In this document: positions 7,135-15,633 of the stretch, piece by piece
Numbering within the stretch: position 1 is the first letter of the stretch
How the letters are laid out: every line of letters starts with the position of its first letter
Assembly: GCA_963788215.1 (NCBI GenBank)
Contig: CAWBFX010000001.1
Coordinates: forward strand, 248,001 to 312,000
Reading direction: 5' to 3'
Length of the DNA stretch: 64,000 nt
Origin: AC-32 sp963788215
GTDB lineage: Bacteria; Actinomycetota; Thermoleophilia; Gaiellales; Gaiellaceae
Notes under the pieces: generated by a model
Database searches by the model: none
What the model saw: only the letters and a program-made list of their open reading frames with translations
Told to the model about the DNA's origin: nothing
Position numbers and translations under genes: made by a program

Positions 7135-8261
7135 CTCGGAGCGGGCTCGGGCGCCGCCTCGAGGAACCGCCCCGCGCGCCAGATCAGCTCGCCGTCGCCG
7201 TACACCTCGCCGTCGGCCCGGAGGTCGCAGACGAGGTCCCAGTGCAGCGCCGAGTCGTTGCGGCCGCCGAGCTCCTCGAACGCCGAGCCGAGGGCCACGT
7301 GCATCGTGCCGCCGATCTTCTCGTCGAAGAGCGTGTTCGAGGTGAAGCGGTCGATCTCGTAGTTGAGCCCGAACGCGACCTCCCCGAGCCGGCGGGCACC
7401 CTCGTCGAGGTCGAGCAGCGCCTCGAGGAAGTCAGCGCCGCGCCGAGCCTCCGCGGAGACGACCTTGCCGTCCTCGAAGCGAAGCCGAATGCCGTCGACC
7501 TCGCGGCCGTGGAAGAGCGCCGGGAACGAGAAGCTGATCTCGCCCTCGGTCTCGTTCTCGAGCGGGCTCGTGTAGACCTCGCCGTCGGGCATGTTGTAGT
7601 GCCCGTCCGCCGCCTCCCACTTCCTGCCCTCGACGACGATGCGCAGGTCGGTGCCGGGGCCCGTGATGCGCAGCTCACGCACCTGCGCCAGGCGCTCCGC
7701 GTGGGCGGCCAGCTCGGAGCTCTGGGCGCGCCAGTGCGCGGTGGCGTCGCCCTCGCCTTCCACGTGGCAGGCGCGGAAGACGAAGCTCGCGTACTGCTCG
7801 AGCGACATGCCGGCGTCCTGCGCGTGCGCCGGAGCCGGGCAGAGCACTCCGGCCCAGCCGAGCTCACCTGCCGAGATCCGCGCCCAGCGGCGGTTCGTGA
7901 GCTGCCGCGTGGCCGCGATCAAGCGCTGGTGCCGCTCGGGCGGCGAGCCGGTCAGCGCGCGCGTGTTCGCCTCGGACCAGATCGTCACGATCGCGTCGAT
8001 CGCGTCCACCTCCGCCTCGGCCGTGGGCCGGATGAACTCGATCTGCTCGTCGCTTCCTTCCACGACCAGAGCCTCGGCCGCCGCCTCGAGCTCGACGTTC
8101 ATGTACGGGAAAGCCCCCGCCCGGAGCCCCGCGCGGTAGACCTCGGCGGCGAGCGGCAGTCCCGTCGTCGTGCTGTCGACGCGCAGGATCTTCCCCGGCT
8201 GGAGGCCCAGCGAGTAGCCGACGACGAGGTCGGCGAGCCGCTCGAGCCTCGGGTCGGTCAC
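7131..8261 (-). CDS. M29-family aminopeptidase
   Basis: 376 residues, normal for the M29 (AmpS/PepS, thermophilic aminopeptidase T) family, which removes N-terminal residues using a two-metal site. Family regions include the N-terminal VVGYSLGLQPG, GEVYTSPLENETEG, the LGEVAFGLNYEI stretch with metal ligands, and HVALGSAFEE...HWDLVCDL near the C-terminus. GTG 8261 overlaps the stop of the glycoside hydrolase gene by 4 nt (GTGA); its own stop overlaps the phosphoesterase start. Confidence 0.9.
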   Translation of the reverse strand: MTDPRLERLADLVVGYSLGLQPGKILRVDSTTTGLPLAAEVYRAGLRAGAFPYMNVELEAAAEALVVEGSDEQIEFIRPTAEAEVDAIDAIVTIWSEANTRALTGSPPERHQRLIAATRQLTNRRWARISAGELGWAGVLCPAPAHAQDAGMSLEQYASFVFRACHVEGEGDATAHWRAQSSELAAHAERLAQVRELRITGPGTDLRIVVEGRKWEAADGHYNMPDGEVYTSPLENETEGEISFSFPALFHGREVDGIRLRFEDGKVVSAEARRGADFLEALLDLDEGARRLGEVAFGLNYEIDRFTSNTLFDEKIGGTMHVALGSAFEELGGRNDSALHWDLVCDLRADGEVYGDGELIWRAGRFLEAAPEPAPS

Positions 8262-9760
8262 CGGACGCGGAAGATGCGGCTGACGAACTGCGTCGTCCGG
8301 CGGGTGTTCATCGTCGCCTGCATCCGGACTGCGAAGACGTAGCGCCCCGGCTTGAGGCGGCGCGCGGGGAACTTGACCACGCGGCTCTTCGCCTTGATCT
8401 TGCCCGAGGCGGCGAGAACGGGCTTAGGACGGCCTCTCGACAGTGACCTGGAGATCGTCGCGCGGCTCGTGCCGGCCTTGAAGATCCCGGCCTTGAAGGT
8501 CGCCTCCTCGCGGGCGCCGGCCACGAAGCCCCAGCTCGTGGTGCGCCGCGCCCGCGGGCGCGAGAGGTTGCGCCAGTTGACCGACGGCAGGACGACCTGC
8601 GTCGTGTGGACCCAGGTCGCGGGCGTGGCCGGGCAGTCGCCGTGGGTCTGCGCGATCGCATGCTGAACGGCTCCGTACGAGGGGCGCTGAGAGCCGTCGA
8701 TGCGCTCGAGCCCGCTCTGCCAGCGCGAGAGGTCGGGCTCGTCCACGAGCAGGAAGAAGCTGAGCGAGGCCACCGCCGGGTCGCACTCGGCCCACGTGAT
8801 CGCGTCGGTGTAGTACTGCGCCTGGGTCGCCTCGTCGACCGTGGGGACGTTCTCGTTGCCGAAGTACATCCCGCCGAGGCCGCTCTGAATCGCGGCCTGC
8901 CAGCCGAGCTCGTCCAGCTCGAGCCTCAGCGGCTGCTGGAAGCTGTCGCGGTACGCCTCGGCGAAGGTCGGCTGCGCGGTCCCGTTGAACGCGTCCCAGA
9001 CGGCCTGCTTGAGGCGGTCGAGGTTCGGCAGCCCGGCGTTCGGCCAGCTGTAGCCAAGGGCGGGCGGATCGGTGTTCTTGGCGGGGTACGGGTGGTACGC
9101 GAGCTCGTCCATCAGCGGCTTGGCGCGCCCGCTCGCGCGGTAGGCGACGCCGAGGTCGTGCAGGAACCGAATCGGCGAGCGCGAGATGTTGCTCTTCGCG
9201 AAGGGGTTGTCGTTTCCGCGCGGCGAGAGGCCGATTCCGATCACGTTGATGGTCGGGTCGACGGCCTTGAGCGCGTCGTACGTGTCGGCGAGCACCGGCT
9301 CGTAGGCGGCGGCGGAAAGCGGGCGGCCGACGGGGTCGAACTGCGGCAGCCAGAAGTAGGGCTGGTTGGGCTCGTTGCCGATGACGAAGTCCTTCACCTG
9401 CGGGAAGGTGCGCGCGACCTGCGCGGTCCAGGCGGCGAACTGCGCCGCCCTGTTCTGGTCCGCCGTGAAGTCGCGGGCGTTCTTCGCCGAGAGAGAGAAG
9501 ACGATCCGGACGCCGCCTGCGTACTGGATCCAGTTGGAGATCCCGTCCTGGCCGGGGATCACGTCCGGCTGCGCCGGGTCCCACGTGATCGACGCGCGGT
9601 TCTCCGAGAGCCCGAGCTGCCCGAGCGTCGCGAAAAACGCCGCGGGATCGGCGGTGCGCGCGCGATCCTCGCTCACGCCAAAGGTGATGCCGGCCCGTGC
9701 GGACCCCGCCGGCACGGCGACGGCGCACAGCAAAACGAACAAGCCCAGGATCCTTTTCAT
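8258..9760 (-). CDS. secreted clan-A glycoside hydrolase-like protein
   Basis: 500 residues. Signal peptide (MKRILGLFVLLCAVAVPAGSARA) and a TIM-barrel-type hydrolase: VIGNEPNQPYF carries the putative acid/base Glu and LELDELGWQAAI the putative nucleophile Glu, as in clan GH-A. The C-terminal ~110 residues form a separate basic beta-type domain (KAGIFKAGTSRATIS). ATG 9760 follows GAGGAGG. A paralogue with matching LSPRG and YRASGR-KAPLMD motifs is at 59353. Probably acts on cell-envelope or environmental polysaccharide; substrate unknown. Confidence 0.75.
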   Translation of the reverse strand: MKRILGLFVLLCAVAVPAGSARAGITFGVSEDRARTADPAAFFATLGQLGLSENRASITWDPAQPDVIPGQDGISNWIQYAGGVRIVFSLSAKNARDFTADQNRAAQFAAWTAQVARTFPQVKDFVIGNEPNQPYFWLPQFDPVGRPLSAAAYEPVLADTYDALKAVDPTINVIGIGLSPRGNDNPFAKSNISRSPIRFLHDLGVAYRASGRAKPLMDELAYHPYPAKNTDPPALGYSWPNAGLPNLDRLKQAVWDAFNGTAQPTFAEAYRDSFQQPLRLELDELGWQAAIQSGLGGMYFGNENVPTVDEATQAQYYTDAITWAECDPAVASLSFFLLVDEPDLSRWQSGLERIDGSQRPSYGAVQHAIAQTHGDCPATPATWVHTTQVVLPSVNWRNLSRPRARRTTSWGFVAGAREEATFKAGIFKAGTSRATISRSLSRGRPKPVLAASGKIKAKSRVVKFPARRLKPGRYVFAVRMQATMNTRRTTQFVSRIFRVR

Positions 9761-9833
9761 CGTCCTCCTCGTCGCGTTCGACCCGGCCCGTAGCCTCTCA
9801 CGTCCGGCGGCGGGCATGTGGAGTCATTCGCCC

Positions 9834-10889
9834 TCAATGATCGGCCGCCTGCCGCGGGACTTGAGCCTCAACCGCCGCCAGCACGGCCTCGAGCAGCGGC
9901 CCGGCCCCGGAGCGAACCGGGTCGTCGGCGGGGAGACCGGTCTCGGCCGCAGCGGCATCGATCGCCTCCTTCGCCGCGGGCTCGTCGAGGTGGGCCGTGT
10001 TCAGCGCAACACACGCGACTCGGGCGGGTCGGAGCGGGAGCGAGATGCGCTCGTGGAGGTCGATCAGCTCGGTGAGGCTCGGCAGCGGATGGCCAGGATA
10101 GCCCTCGATCTCGGTCGAGCCCGCGCGATGGCAGAGGACGAACACGTGCGGCGCAGAGCCGTGGATCAAGCCGAGCGTCACGCCCGAGTACGCCGGGTGC
10201 GCGAGCGAGCCCTGGCCCTCGACGAACAGCAGCTCGCCGCCGCGGCGATGGCCCTCGACCACCAGCCGCTCGGCAGCGCCGGCGAGGAAGTCGGCCACGA
10301 CGGCGTCGACCGCGATCCCCCAGCCGGCGATCGCGATTCCGGTCTGGCCGGTCGGGACGAAGACGGACGGCAGGCCGCGGCTTCGGGCCTCGAGCTCGAG
10401 CTCGAGCGCGACGGTCTTCTTCCCGATCGCGCAGTCCGAGCCGACGGTGAGGACGATCTTCGCGGGGATGCGCAGGTTCTCTTCGCTCGGGACGTCGAGA
10501 CCCTCGGGCGGCCGCCGCAGGTCGCGGAGCTCGACGTCGTGCTTGCGGGCGAGTTCCGCCAGCTCGGGGTCGTCCGTGAGGAACTCGTGCAGGCCGTTCT
10601 CGACGTCGAGGCCTGCCTCGACGCACTGCTTCAGGAGCGCGCGCCACGCGGGCGGGAAACGGCCGCCCTGGGTGGCGACGCCGACGAGCGCGGTCGTCGG
10701 CTCGTATTGCAGCGCTTCGGCCACGGTCGCGACGACGGGAACCCCGTCGAGCGTCTCACCGGGCCGGGTGGAGTCGACCACGACGACGCTCTGGTCAGGC
10801 GCGTAGCGGATCACCCCGCGCGCGGTCTTGCCGTAGTGCGCGTCGCCGGAGCGACCCTCGGCGAGGATCAGATACCGCTTCGCCGTCAC
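9834..10889 (-). CDS. DUF1611 family protein (DgcN-like)
   Basis: 351 residues. A Rossmann-like N-terminal domain precedes a P-loop-like region (LTVGSDCAIGKKTVALELE, about 198-216). Family features VPTGQTGI, FVEGQGSLAHPAYSGVTLGLIHG and LCHRAGS are present. DUF1611 proteins paired with a dipeptide-epimerase-like enzyme have been described as D-glutamate N-acetyltransferase (DgcN) acting with the racemase DgcA; the same pairing exists here, with dgcA-like directly upstream and a 4-nt overlap. Assignment of this substrate is by family and context only. Confidence 0.75.
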   Translation of the reverse strand: MTAKRYLILAEGRSGDAHYGKTARGVIRYAPDQSVVVVDSTRPGETLDGVPVVATVAEALQYEPTTALVGVATQGGRFPPAWRALLKQCVEAGLDVENGLHEFLTDDPELAELARKHDVELRDLRRPPEGLDVPSEENLRIPAKIVLTVGSDCAIGKKTVALELELEARSRGLPSVFVPTGQTGIAIAGWGIAVDAVVADFLAGAAERLVVEGHRRGGELLFVEGQGSLAHPAYSGVTLGLIHGSAPHVFVLCHRAGSTEIEGYPGHPLPSLTELIDLHERISLPLRPARVACVALNTAHLDEPAAKEAIDAAAAETGLPADDPVRSGAGPLLEAVLAAVEAQVPRQAADH

Positions 10890-11896
10890 TCAACCCGGGC
10901 ACCCAAGCCGGGCGCGTCTGAAGGGACCTGGACGCCGTCGACGAGCTCGACGCCGGGCCACGGGTCCTCCGCGAGGAGCAGGTTGCCGTCGAGGTCGACG
11001 TGGTCGAAGAGGCTCGCGACCGAGGCGCCCGCCGCAACCGCGAGACCCGACTCGTTCATGCAGCCGAGCATCAGCTGCAGGCCCAGCGCCCGGCCGGCGT
11101 GGGCGATCCGGACCGCCTCGCGGATCCCGCCGGACTTCGCGAGCTTGACCGTCAGGCCGTGCGCCCGCTCGGCGCAGGCGGGAACGTCGCCGAGCGTGTG
11201 GCAGTCCTCGTCGACGAAGATCGGCAGCGGCGAGCGCGCCTTCAGCTCGGGGCCGTCGGGATCTCCGGCCGGCAGCGGCTGCTCGCAGTACTCGACGCCG
11301 AGCCGGTCGAGCTCGGGCAGCGCCTCGAGCGCCTCGCCGAGCGACCAGAACTCGTTCACGTCGACCTGCAGCGGGACGTCCGAGACCCCACGCACCGCGC
11401 GCACCCGCTCGACGTCGAGCCCGTCGCCTCCGCCGAGCTTCAGCTTCAGCCGCTTGAACCGGCCTCGAACCTTCTCCGCGCGGCGGGCCATGTCGTCGGG
11501 ATCTCCGAGCCAGATCGTCCACGAGGTCGGCGGCCCCTGGCGCTCGAGTCCCAGCATCCGCCAGACGGGGACGCCCAGCAGCTTCCCGCAGAGGTCGTGC
11601 AAGGCAGCGTCGAGACCGGCCTTCGCCGCCTGCTCGCCCGGCCGTTCGGCCAGCCGCGCCCCGATTGACTCGAGCGCGAACGGGTCGGCGCCGAGCATGT
11701 CGCCGGCGCCCTCCAGGAACGCGAGCGCCGAGGCGGCCGACTCGTCGTAGCGCTCGATCGGATTCGCCTCGCCGTAGCCGCTGACGCCCTCGTGCCGGAC
11801 CTCGACGAAGACCGCCTCGGCCTCGTCGGACGCGCCGCGCGAGATGACGAACGTCTCCGCCATTCGCAGCGTCGCCTTGCGGGCTTCGAGCTCCAC
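10886..11896 (-). CDS. enolase-superfamily dipeptide epimerase / N-acyl-amino-acid racemase (DgcA-like)
   Basis: 336 residues. Muconate-lactonizing subgroup motifs: KLKLGGGDG (K-x-K catalytic base), QVDVNEFW (metal Asp), YCEQPLP (metal Glu), FVDEDCHT (metal Asp) and KLAKSGGI (second Lys). These enzymes epimerise L-Ala-D/L-Glu or related acyl amino acids. Start: GTG 11896, chosen because TAAGGT lies 7 nt upstream; the reading frame is open far upstream without homology. The partner DUF1611 gene follows directly. Confidence 0.83.
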   Translation of the reverse strand: MELEARKATLRMAETFVISRGASDEAEAVFVEVRHEGVSGYGEANPIERYDESAASALAFLEGAGDMLGADPFALESIGARLAERPGEQAAKAGLDAALHDLCGKLLGVPVWRMLGLERQGPPTSWTIWLGDPDDMARRAEKVRGRFKRLKLKLGGGDGLDVERVRAVRGVSDVPLQVDVNEFWSLGEALEALPELDRLGVEYCEQPLPAGDPDGPELKARSPLPIFVDEDCHTLGDVPACAERAHGLTVKLAKSGGIREAVRIAHAGRALGLQLMLGCMNESGLAVAAGASVASLFDHVDLDGNLLLAEDPWPGVELVDGVQVPSDAPGLGARVE

Positions 11897-11903
11897 CGCC
11901 GAT

Positions 11904-11909
11904 ACCTTA
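11904..11909 (-). promoter_or_regulatory. -10 box TAAGGT of a likely leaderless mRNA
   Basis: Seven nt before GTG 11896 on the minus strand. Confidence 0.42.
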
Positions 11910-11931
11910 GAGCGGTGTCGGCGGTCGGCAA

Positions 11932-14373
11932 CTACGTACGGGGGCGCCAGGGATACGAGCCCGTGTAGGCGAGCTCGGTCGCGACCCCGCGGCGCACCGC
12001 GAACACGCGCACCTTGTGCCCCGACCCCGGCTTGGGCAGCAGCGACCGCGGCAGCTGGAACTGAAAGGCGAACTTCTGATGTGCCACCGCCTGGCCGAGC
12101 ATCGTGTGCGGCTGGATCAGGCTGATCTTGCTCGCGTAGACCTGCTCGCGGTCGACGAAGACCATCACCGTGTCGACCTTCGACGTCAGCGCCGGGTTCG
12201 AGGCCCAGCCCGTGAACGTGTAGTTCTGGCCGGAGGCCACGTGAACCTGGCCCCGCAGCGCGCCCGGACGAACCGGAACCGCCTTTCCGCCGCTCGAGGC
12301 GATCGCGTTCCCCTTCAGGGTCGTGACCACGCTGCTGCCGCGCAGCTGCTCGAGCCCATTTTGCGTAACGAGGTAGACCGAGACGTCGTTCCGCCCGTCG
12401 TGCAGCGAGCCCTCCGGCACCATCGCATCGAACTTCGGCTTTCCGCCTGTAGAGAAGCTCTGCGTGACCGCGGCGATCCGGCCGTCTACCGCTACGGCGA
12501 GATCCTCGTTCGGCCCGACGCCCGTCAGGTCGCCCTGGATCCAGGCCGGAAGCAGGTCCGAGCGCGTATCCACCGTCGAGAGCAGACTCTGGTTCTCGAG
12601 CGAGACCCCGGCCGAGTGGCTCGGCTGGACGGAGACGCTGGAGACGAGGCGCCCGATCAGGTCGCGGTGAGGCCCGATCCGGTAGAGCTCGCCCGGAGTC
12701 GTCCCGAAGACGCCGAGCTGGTCGCGGAGCGCCTGGGCGCGGAGCGCACGCAAGGCCGAGAGCCGCCCGGTCGCGTACTTCCCGTCGCCGACAAGAAGCG
12801 AGACCTCGCCGTCGGCCGGCGGATGGCGCCCCACCAGCGGGTGCCCGTCCACGTGCCACGGAATCTTGACGTGGAGGACTTTCGCGATCGTCGGGACGAC
12901 GTCGATCGTGCGCGCGAGGCCGTCGTCGATCCCGCCGCGGTGCTGATGCGGCAGCTTCACGAACAGCGGGACGAACGCGATGTCCTGCAGGTTCCCCGGC
13001 GTCGGGAGGCGGCGCGGCTGCTCGTGCCGGAAGCTGACGCCGTGGTCGGCGACCACGATCACCAGCGCCTTGTCGAAGAGCCCGGCTGCGCGAAGGCGGC
13101 GCATCATGTAGCCGAGCGCGCGGTCCGTGTACTCGGTCTGGAGCAGGTAACGCTGGTAGCTCTGGAGCGCCGGCCAGTCCTGCTTCCAGTACCCGGCCTG
13201 GACCCCGCGCAGGATCGGCACCTCGATCCCGTAGCGCCGGCCGGAAGGCAGGTACAGGTAGGGCACGTGCGGCAGGAGCGAGTGGAGCACGTACAGGCCC
13301 GGCTTGCCGCCGCGCTTGAACGTCGACGTGAAGCGGCAGACGTTGCGCGCGCAGGGCAGCAACGGCCCGCGCGTCGTCGTCCGGGACACCGCCTCCTGCT
13401 CCGGCTGGCCGAAGTTGCCCCAGCTGTCGCTGATCGCAGGGATGTCGTCCGCGTACGGGTGCGGCAGGAGCAGGTGGAGGTAGACGACCCCCGCGTCGTT
13501 TGCCAGCGACCCGGTCGTATCGGTGACCTCCTGGGTCGAGGAGCCCTTCTCGTTCTTGCAGATGGAGCCCGGGCAGAGATTCGTGAGCGACTCGACGCCG
13601 GTGACACGGTAGCTCCCGTTGAGCAAAGTGAAGATGCTCTTCGGGTGGTCCGAGTAGGTCGGAAGCAGCTTCTTGTGCGGCGGCGGCAGGATCCCGGTCA
13701 TCACCGCCGGGACCGCGATCTCGCTCAGCCACTGGACGGTCGTCGCACTGCGATACCACGTCGAGGTCCGTGCAAGCGCGGCGAAGTTCGGGTAGCGCCC
13801 AGCGTTGACCCGCTCGCCCCTGTCCATCAGGGCGACCGGCGCGAACTCGTCGAAGATGATCAGCACGACGGGCGTCTTGGCCTTCGCCTTCACCTGGACC
13901 TGCTTGACCGGCGGCGTGTTGACGAACACGAGCTTCGAGATTCCGGAGCTCGAGATGAAGAGCGCGAGGAAGATGAACGGGGCGGGAACCAGGACCGTCA
14001 GGAACGAGCGGACGACCGCGGTGCGCGCGTAGAGGATCGCCCCGCCGACCCCCACCGCCGCCGCCAGGATCAGCGCGCCGGCGCCGGTGAGGCTCGAGTC
14101 GTTCGTCAGCGCGTGCAGCGCGACAACCGCGACGAGACCCGCGACGAACACGAGGTGGAGCACCTCGGCTGCGCGAGGGCTCGCGAGGCCGACCAGCAGT
14201 TCGGCGGCGAGTAGCGCAGCCGGCGGGACGAAGACCAGGAAGAGCGCGAAGAACACGATCTCGGAGCTCGTCGAGCGCCGGATCGCGAAGAAGGCCGGGT
14301 TCTTGCTGAGAATGTCGAGCAGCGGCTGCGCGAGCGCGAACCCGTTGAGCACGAGCAGCTGCGCGCCGCGCAC
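11932..14373 (-). CDS. membrane-anchored alkaline phosphatase/sulfatase-fold protein (copy 1)
   Basis: 813 residues. Four or five N-terminal membrane segments (about 5-160), then an extracytoplasmic alkaline-phosphatase-superfamily domain: PVVLIIFDEFAPVALM at the first metal site, VPAVMTGILPP in place of the usual nucleophile loop, VIVVADHGVSFRHEQ for the second, and a C-terminal beta region with WASNP. Such proteins transfer or remove phosphoryl/sulfuryl groups on envelope glycans or lipids. GTG 14373 is the only ordinary start; alignment with copy 2 suggests about 18 residues may lie upstream where only ATC is available. Confidence 0.78.
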   Translation of the reverse strand: MRGAQLLVLNGFALAQPLLDILSKNPAFFAIRRSTSSEIVFFALFLVFVPPAALLAAELLVGLASPRAAEVLHLVFVAGLVAVVALHALTNDSSLTGAGALILAAAVGVGGAILYARTAVVRSFLTVLVPAPFIFLALFISSSGISKLVFVNTPPVKQVQVKAKAKTPVVLIIFDEFAPVALMDRGERVNAGRYPNFAALARTSTWYRSATTVQWLSEIAVPAVMTGILPPPHKKLLPTYSDHPKSIFTLLNGSYRVTGVESLTNLCPGSICKNEKGSSTQEVTDTTGSLANDAGVVYLHLLLPHPYADDIPAISDSWGNFGQPEQEAVSRTTTRGPLLPCARNVCRFTSTFKRGGKPGLYVLHSLLPHVPYLYLPSGRRYGIEVPILRGVQAGYWKQDWPALQSYQRYLLQTEYTDRALGYMMRRLRAAGLFDKALVIVVADHGVSFRHEQPRRLPTPGNLQDIAFVPLFVKLPHQHRGGIDDGLARTIDVVPTIAKVLHVKIPWHVDGHPLVGRHPPADGEVSLLVGDGKYATGRLSALRALRAQALRDQLGVFGTTPGELYRIGPHRDLIGRLVSSVSVQPSHSAGVSLENQSLLSTVDTRSDLLPAWIQGDLTGVGPNEDLAVAVDGRIAAVTQSFSTGGKPKFDAMVPEGSLHDGRNDVSVYLVTQNGLEQLRGSSVVTTLKGNAIASSGGKAVPVRPGALRGQVHVASGQNYTFTGWASNPALTSKVDTVMVFVDREQVYASKISLIQPHTMLGQAVAHQKFAFQFQLPRSLLPKPGSGHKVRVFAVRRGVATELAYTGSYPWRPRT

Positions 14374-14463
14374 GAGGGTCGTCTTGGCAAAGCTAGGTTG
14401 GGGCGGCCGGGGGATGCGGGAAAGCTAGTCAGTCGCGGGGCCGGACCTCAACTTCGACCCCGC

Positions 14464-14469
14464 TAGACT
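14464..14469 (+). promoter_or_regulatory. -10 box TAGACT for tRNA-Arg
   Basis: Located 11 nt before the tRNA 5' end, with a TTCGACC stretch upstream; no better candidate is nearby. Confidence 0.4.
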
Positions 14470-14480
14470 GGTCGCACCGA

Positions 14481-14553
14481 GCGCCTGTAGCTCAGGGGAT
14501 AGAGCGCGCGCCTCCGGAGCGCGAGGTCGCAGGTTCGATTCCTGCCAGGCGCA
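14481..14553 (+). tRNA. tRNA-Arg (anticodon CCG)
   Basis: 73 nt fold completely: acceptor GCGCCTG/CAGGCGC, D stem GCTC/GAGC, anticodon stem CGCGC/GCGCG with loop CTCCGGA (CCG, reads CGG), T stem GCAGG/CCTGC with loop TTCGATT, discriminator A. CCA is not encoded. Confidence 0.97.
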
Positions 14554-14598
14554 TAACCAGCCCCACTGCGCACGGTGAGCCGGTCGCGCCGTAGACAA

Positions 14599-14622
14599 AA
14601 AGGGCCGGTTGCCCGGCCCTTT
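14599..14622. terminator. intrinsic terminator, probably bidirectional
   Basis: Perfect 10-bp stem AAAGGGCCGG / CCGGCCCTTT with loop TTGC, A-rich on one side and T-containing on the other. It separates tRNA-Arg from the convergent collagen-like gene. Confidence 0.8.
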
Positions 14623-14642
14623 CTGCTCGCTGGATTCGTCGC

Positions 14643-15162
14643 TCAGGAAACGGCGGCGCAGCGCACCTGGACGTGGAAGCTCTCGGCCACCGAGCCCTCG
14701 TTGGCCATCGTGACGAAGAACCCGGGCGCGCCGGTCACGTCATCGACGAAGAAAGAGGCGGCAACGGTCCAGGAGAGCGGAGTCGCCCGCCGTCGTGACG
14801 AAGTAGCCGCCGCCGAGCGGCTGCGTCCCCGCCGGGCACAAATTGACCGCCGAGGCCTGCGTCCCGGCCGGGACCGACACCGCGGAGCCGGCGCCGCCAA
14901 CCCCGCTCACGTAGCCGGAGACCCCCGGGGTTCCGGGAACGCCCTGGGAGCCCTGGATGCCTTGCGGGCCCGCGTCGCCTTGCGGGCCGGCGTCGCCTTG
15001 CGGGCCACGCTGGCCGCGGAGTGAGCGAACGGCGCTCGCAGTGAGCTTGTTCGCGGAGACGGAGTGGTTCTTCAGCTTGCTCCCGTCGATCAGCAGGCTG
15101 GCCGCACCGGCCGAGCCCGAAATGACCGCCGCGATGACGATCGCGGTGATGACGCTCTTCAT
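14643..15162 (-). CDS. secreted collagen-like (GXY-repeat) protein, frameshifted
   Basis: MKSVITAIVIAAVISGSAGAAS is a signal/membrane segment, followed by LKNHSVSANKLTASAVRSLRG, then 10-11 Gly-X-Y triplets (GPQGDAGPQGDAGPQGIQG), and a beta-rich globular domain. The first frame ends at 14740 with an out-of-character tail; the natural continuation (SWTVAASFFVDDVTGAPGFFV... to 14643) is in the next frame. Removing one base from the CCC at 14786-14788 restores a 172-residue protein. Good SD (GGAGA) before ATG 15162. Family function unknown; common as surface proteins in these bacteria. Confidence 0.75.
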
Positions 15163-15275
15163 GGGTTCTCCGATCGTTTAGCCCCCCGCAAGGGCGGACG
15201 CCGACCCCTCTGCCCGCTCAGCGACCCTACAGGACGCAAGAAAACGGTCACGCAACACGGCCGCGCCGGGCGCAC

Positions 15276-15464
15276 TCACTCTTTCGTGCGCGGAACCCAG
15301 CCGGTTCGGGGCTCGGGAGGTGCGCCGTCACGGCGGTCGATCGTCGTGCGCAGATCCTGCAGGAAGCGCTCGCAGTCGTCGCGGAGCTGCTCGGACACGA
15401 ATTCGCCCGGGAGCGCTTTCGGGCGCGCGGCGGCGGCTCGGTCCTTCTTCGGTCCAGCTTTCAG
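15276..15464 (-). CDS. possible small basic/acidic protein, CTG start, unknown
   Basis: A 62-codon frame reads (M)KAGPKKDRAAAARPKALPG, EFVSEQLRDDCERFLQDLRTTIDRR and RTGWVPRTKE before TGA. The composition (amphipathic helix, no runs of Arg-rich shadow sequence) looks coding, while the other frames here do not. No ATG, GTG or TTG fits the N-terminus; CTG 15464 is the first suitable codon. No SD or -10 box stands in the right place, so this call is tentative. Confidence 0.4.
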   Translation of the reverse strand: MKAGPKKDRAAAARPKALPGEFVSEQLRDDCERFLQDLRTTIDRRDGAPPEPRTGWVPRTKE

Positions 15465-15572
15465 TCCCCACCCCCATGTGGAATCTGTGGAAAACCAGCT
15501 TGTGAACCCGCAGGCGCTCCCGTCTCGGGCCTGAGCGGTTGCGCTGCCGCGACTCTACGACGCTTCGCCCGC

Positions 15573-15602
15573 CTCCGAGTCCCTCGATCGAGGGACTCGG
15601 AG
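15573..15602. repeat. perfect 30-bp palindrome downstream of DoxX
   Basis: CTCCGAGTCCCTCGA followed immediately by its exact reverse complement. As RNA it would form a long hairpin ending the minus-strand DoxX transcript, but no T-tract follows; it could equally be a protein-binding site. The surrounding 15465-15633 stretch shows no other gene. Confidence 0.6.
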
Positions 15603-15633
15603 ACGAAAGGGGCGGAAAGAGCGTGAAATCCGC

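Noticed and set aside
10886..13759. 957-codon frame joining a shadow of phosphatase copy 1 to the epimerase
   Set aside because: Only the part from GTG 11896 has enolase-superfamily motifs; the rest is out-of-frame reading of the neighbouring gene.
14940..15015. CRISPR-like short repeats (GGGCCGGCGTCGCCTTGC type)
   Set aside because: They are the codons of Gly-X-Y triplets in the collagen-like gene; no spacers.
15470..15500. DnaA-box-like TTTTCCACA near 15485 as replication origin
   Set aside because: Single imperfect box, no cluster, no dnaA/dnaN/gyr genes nearby.
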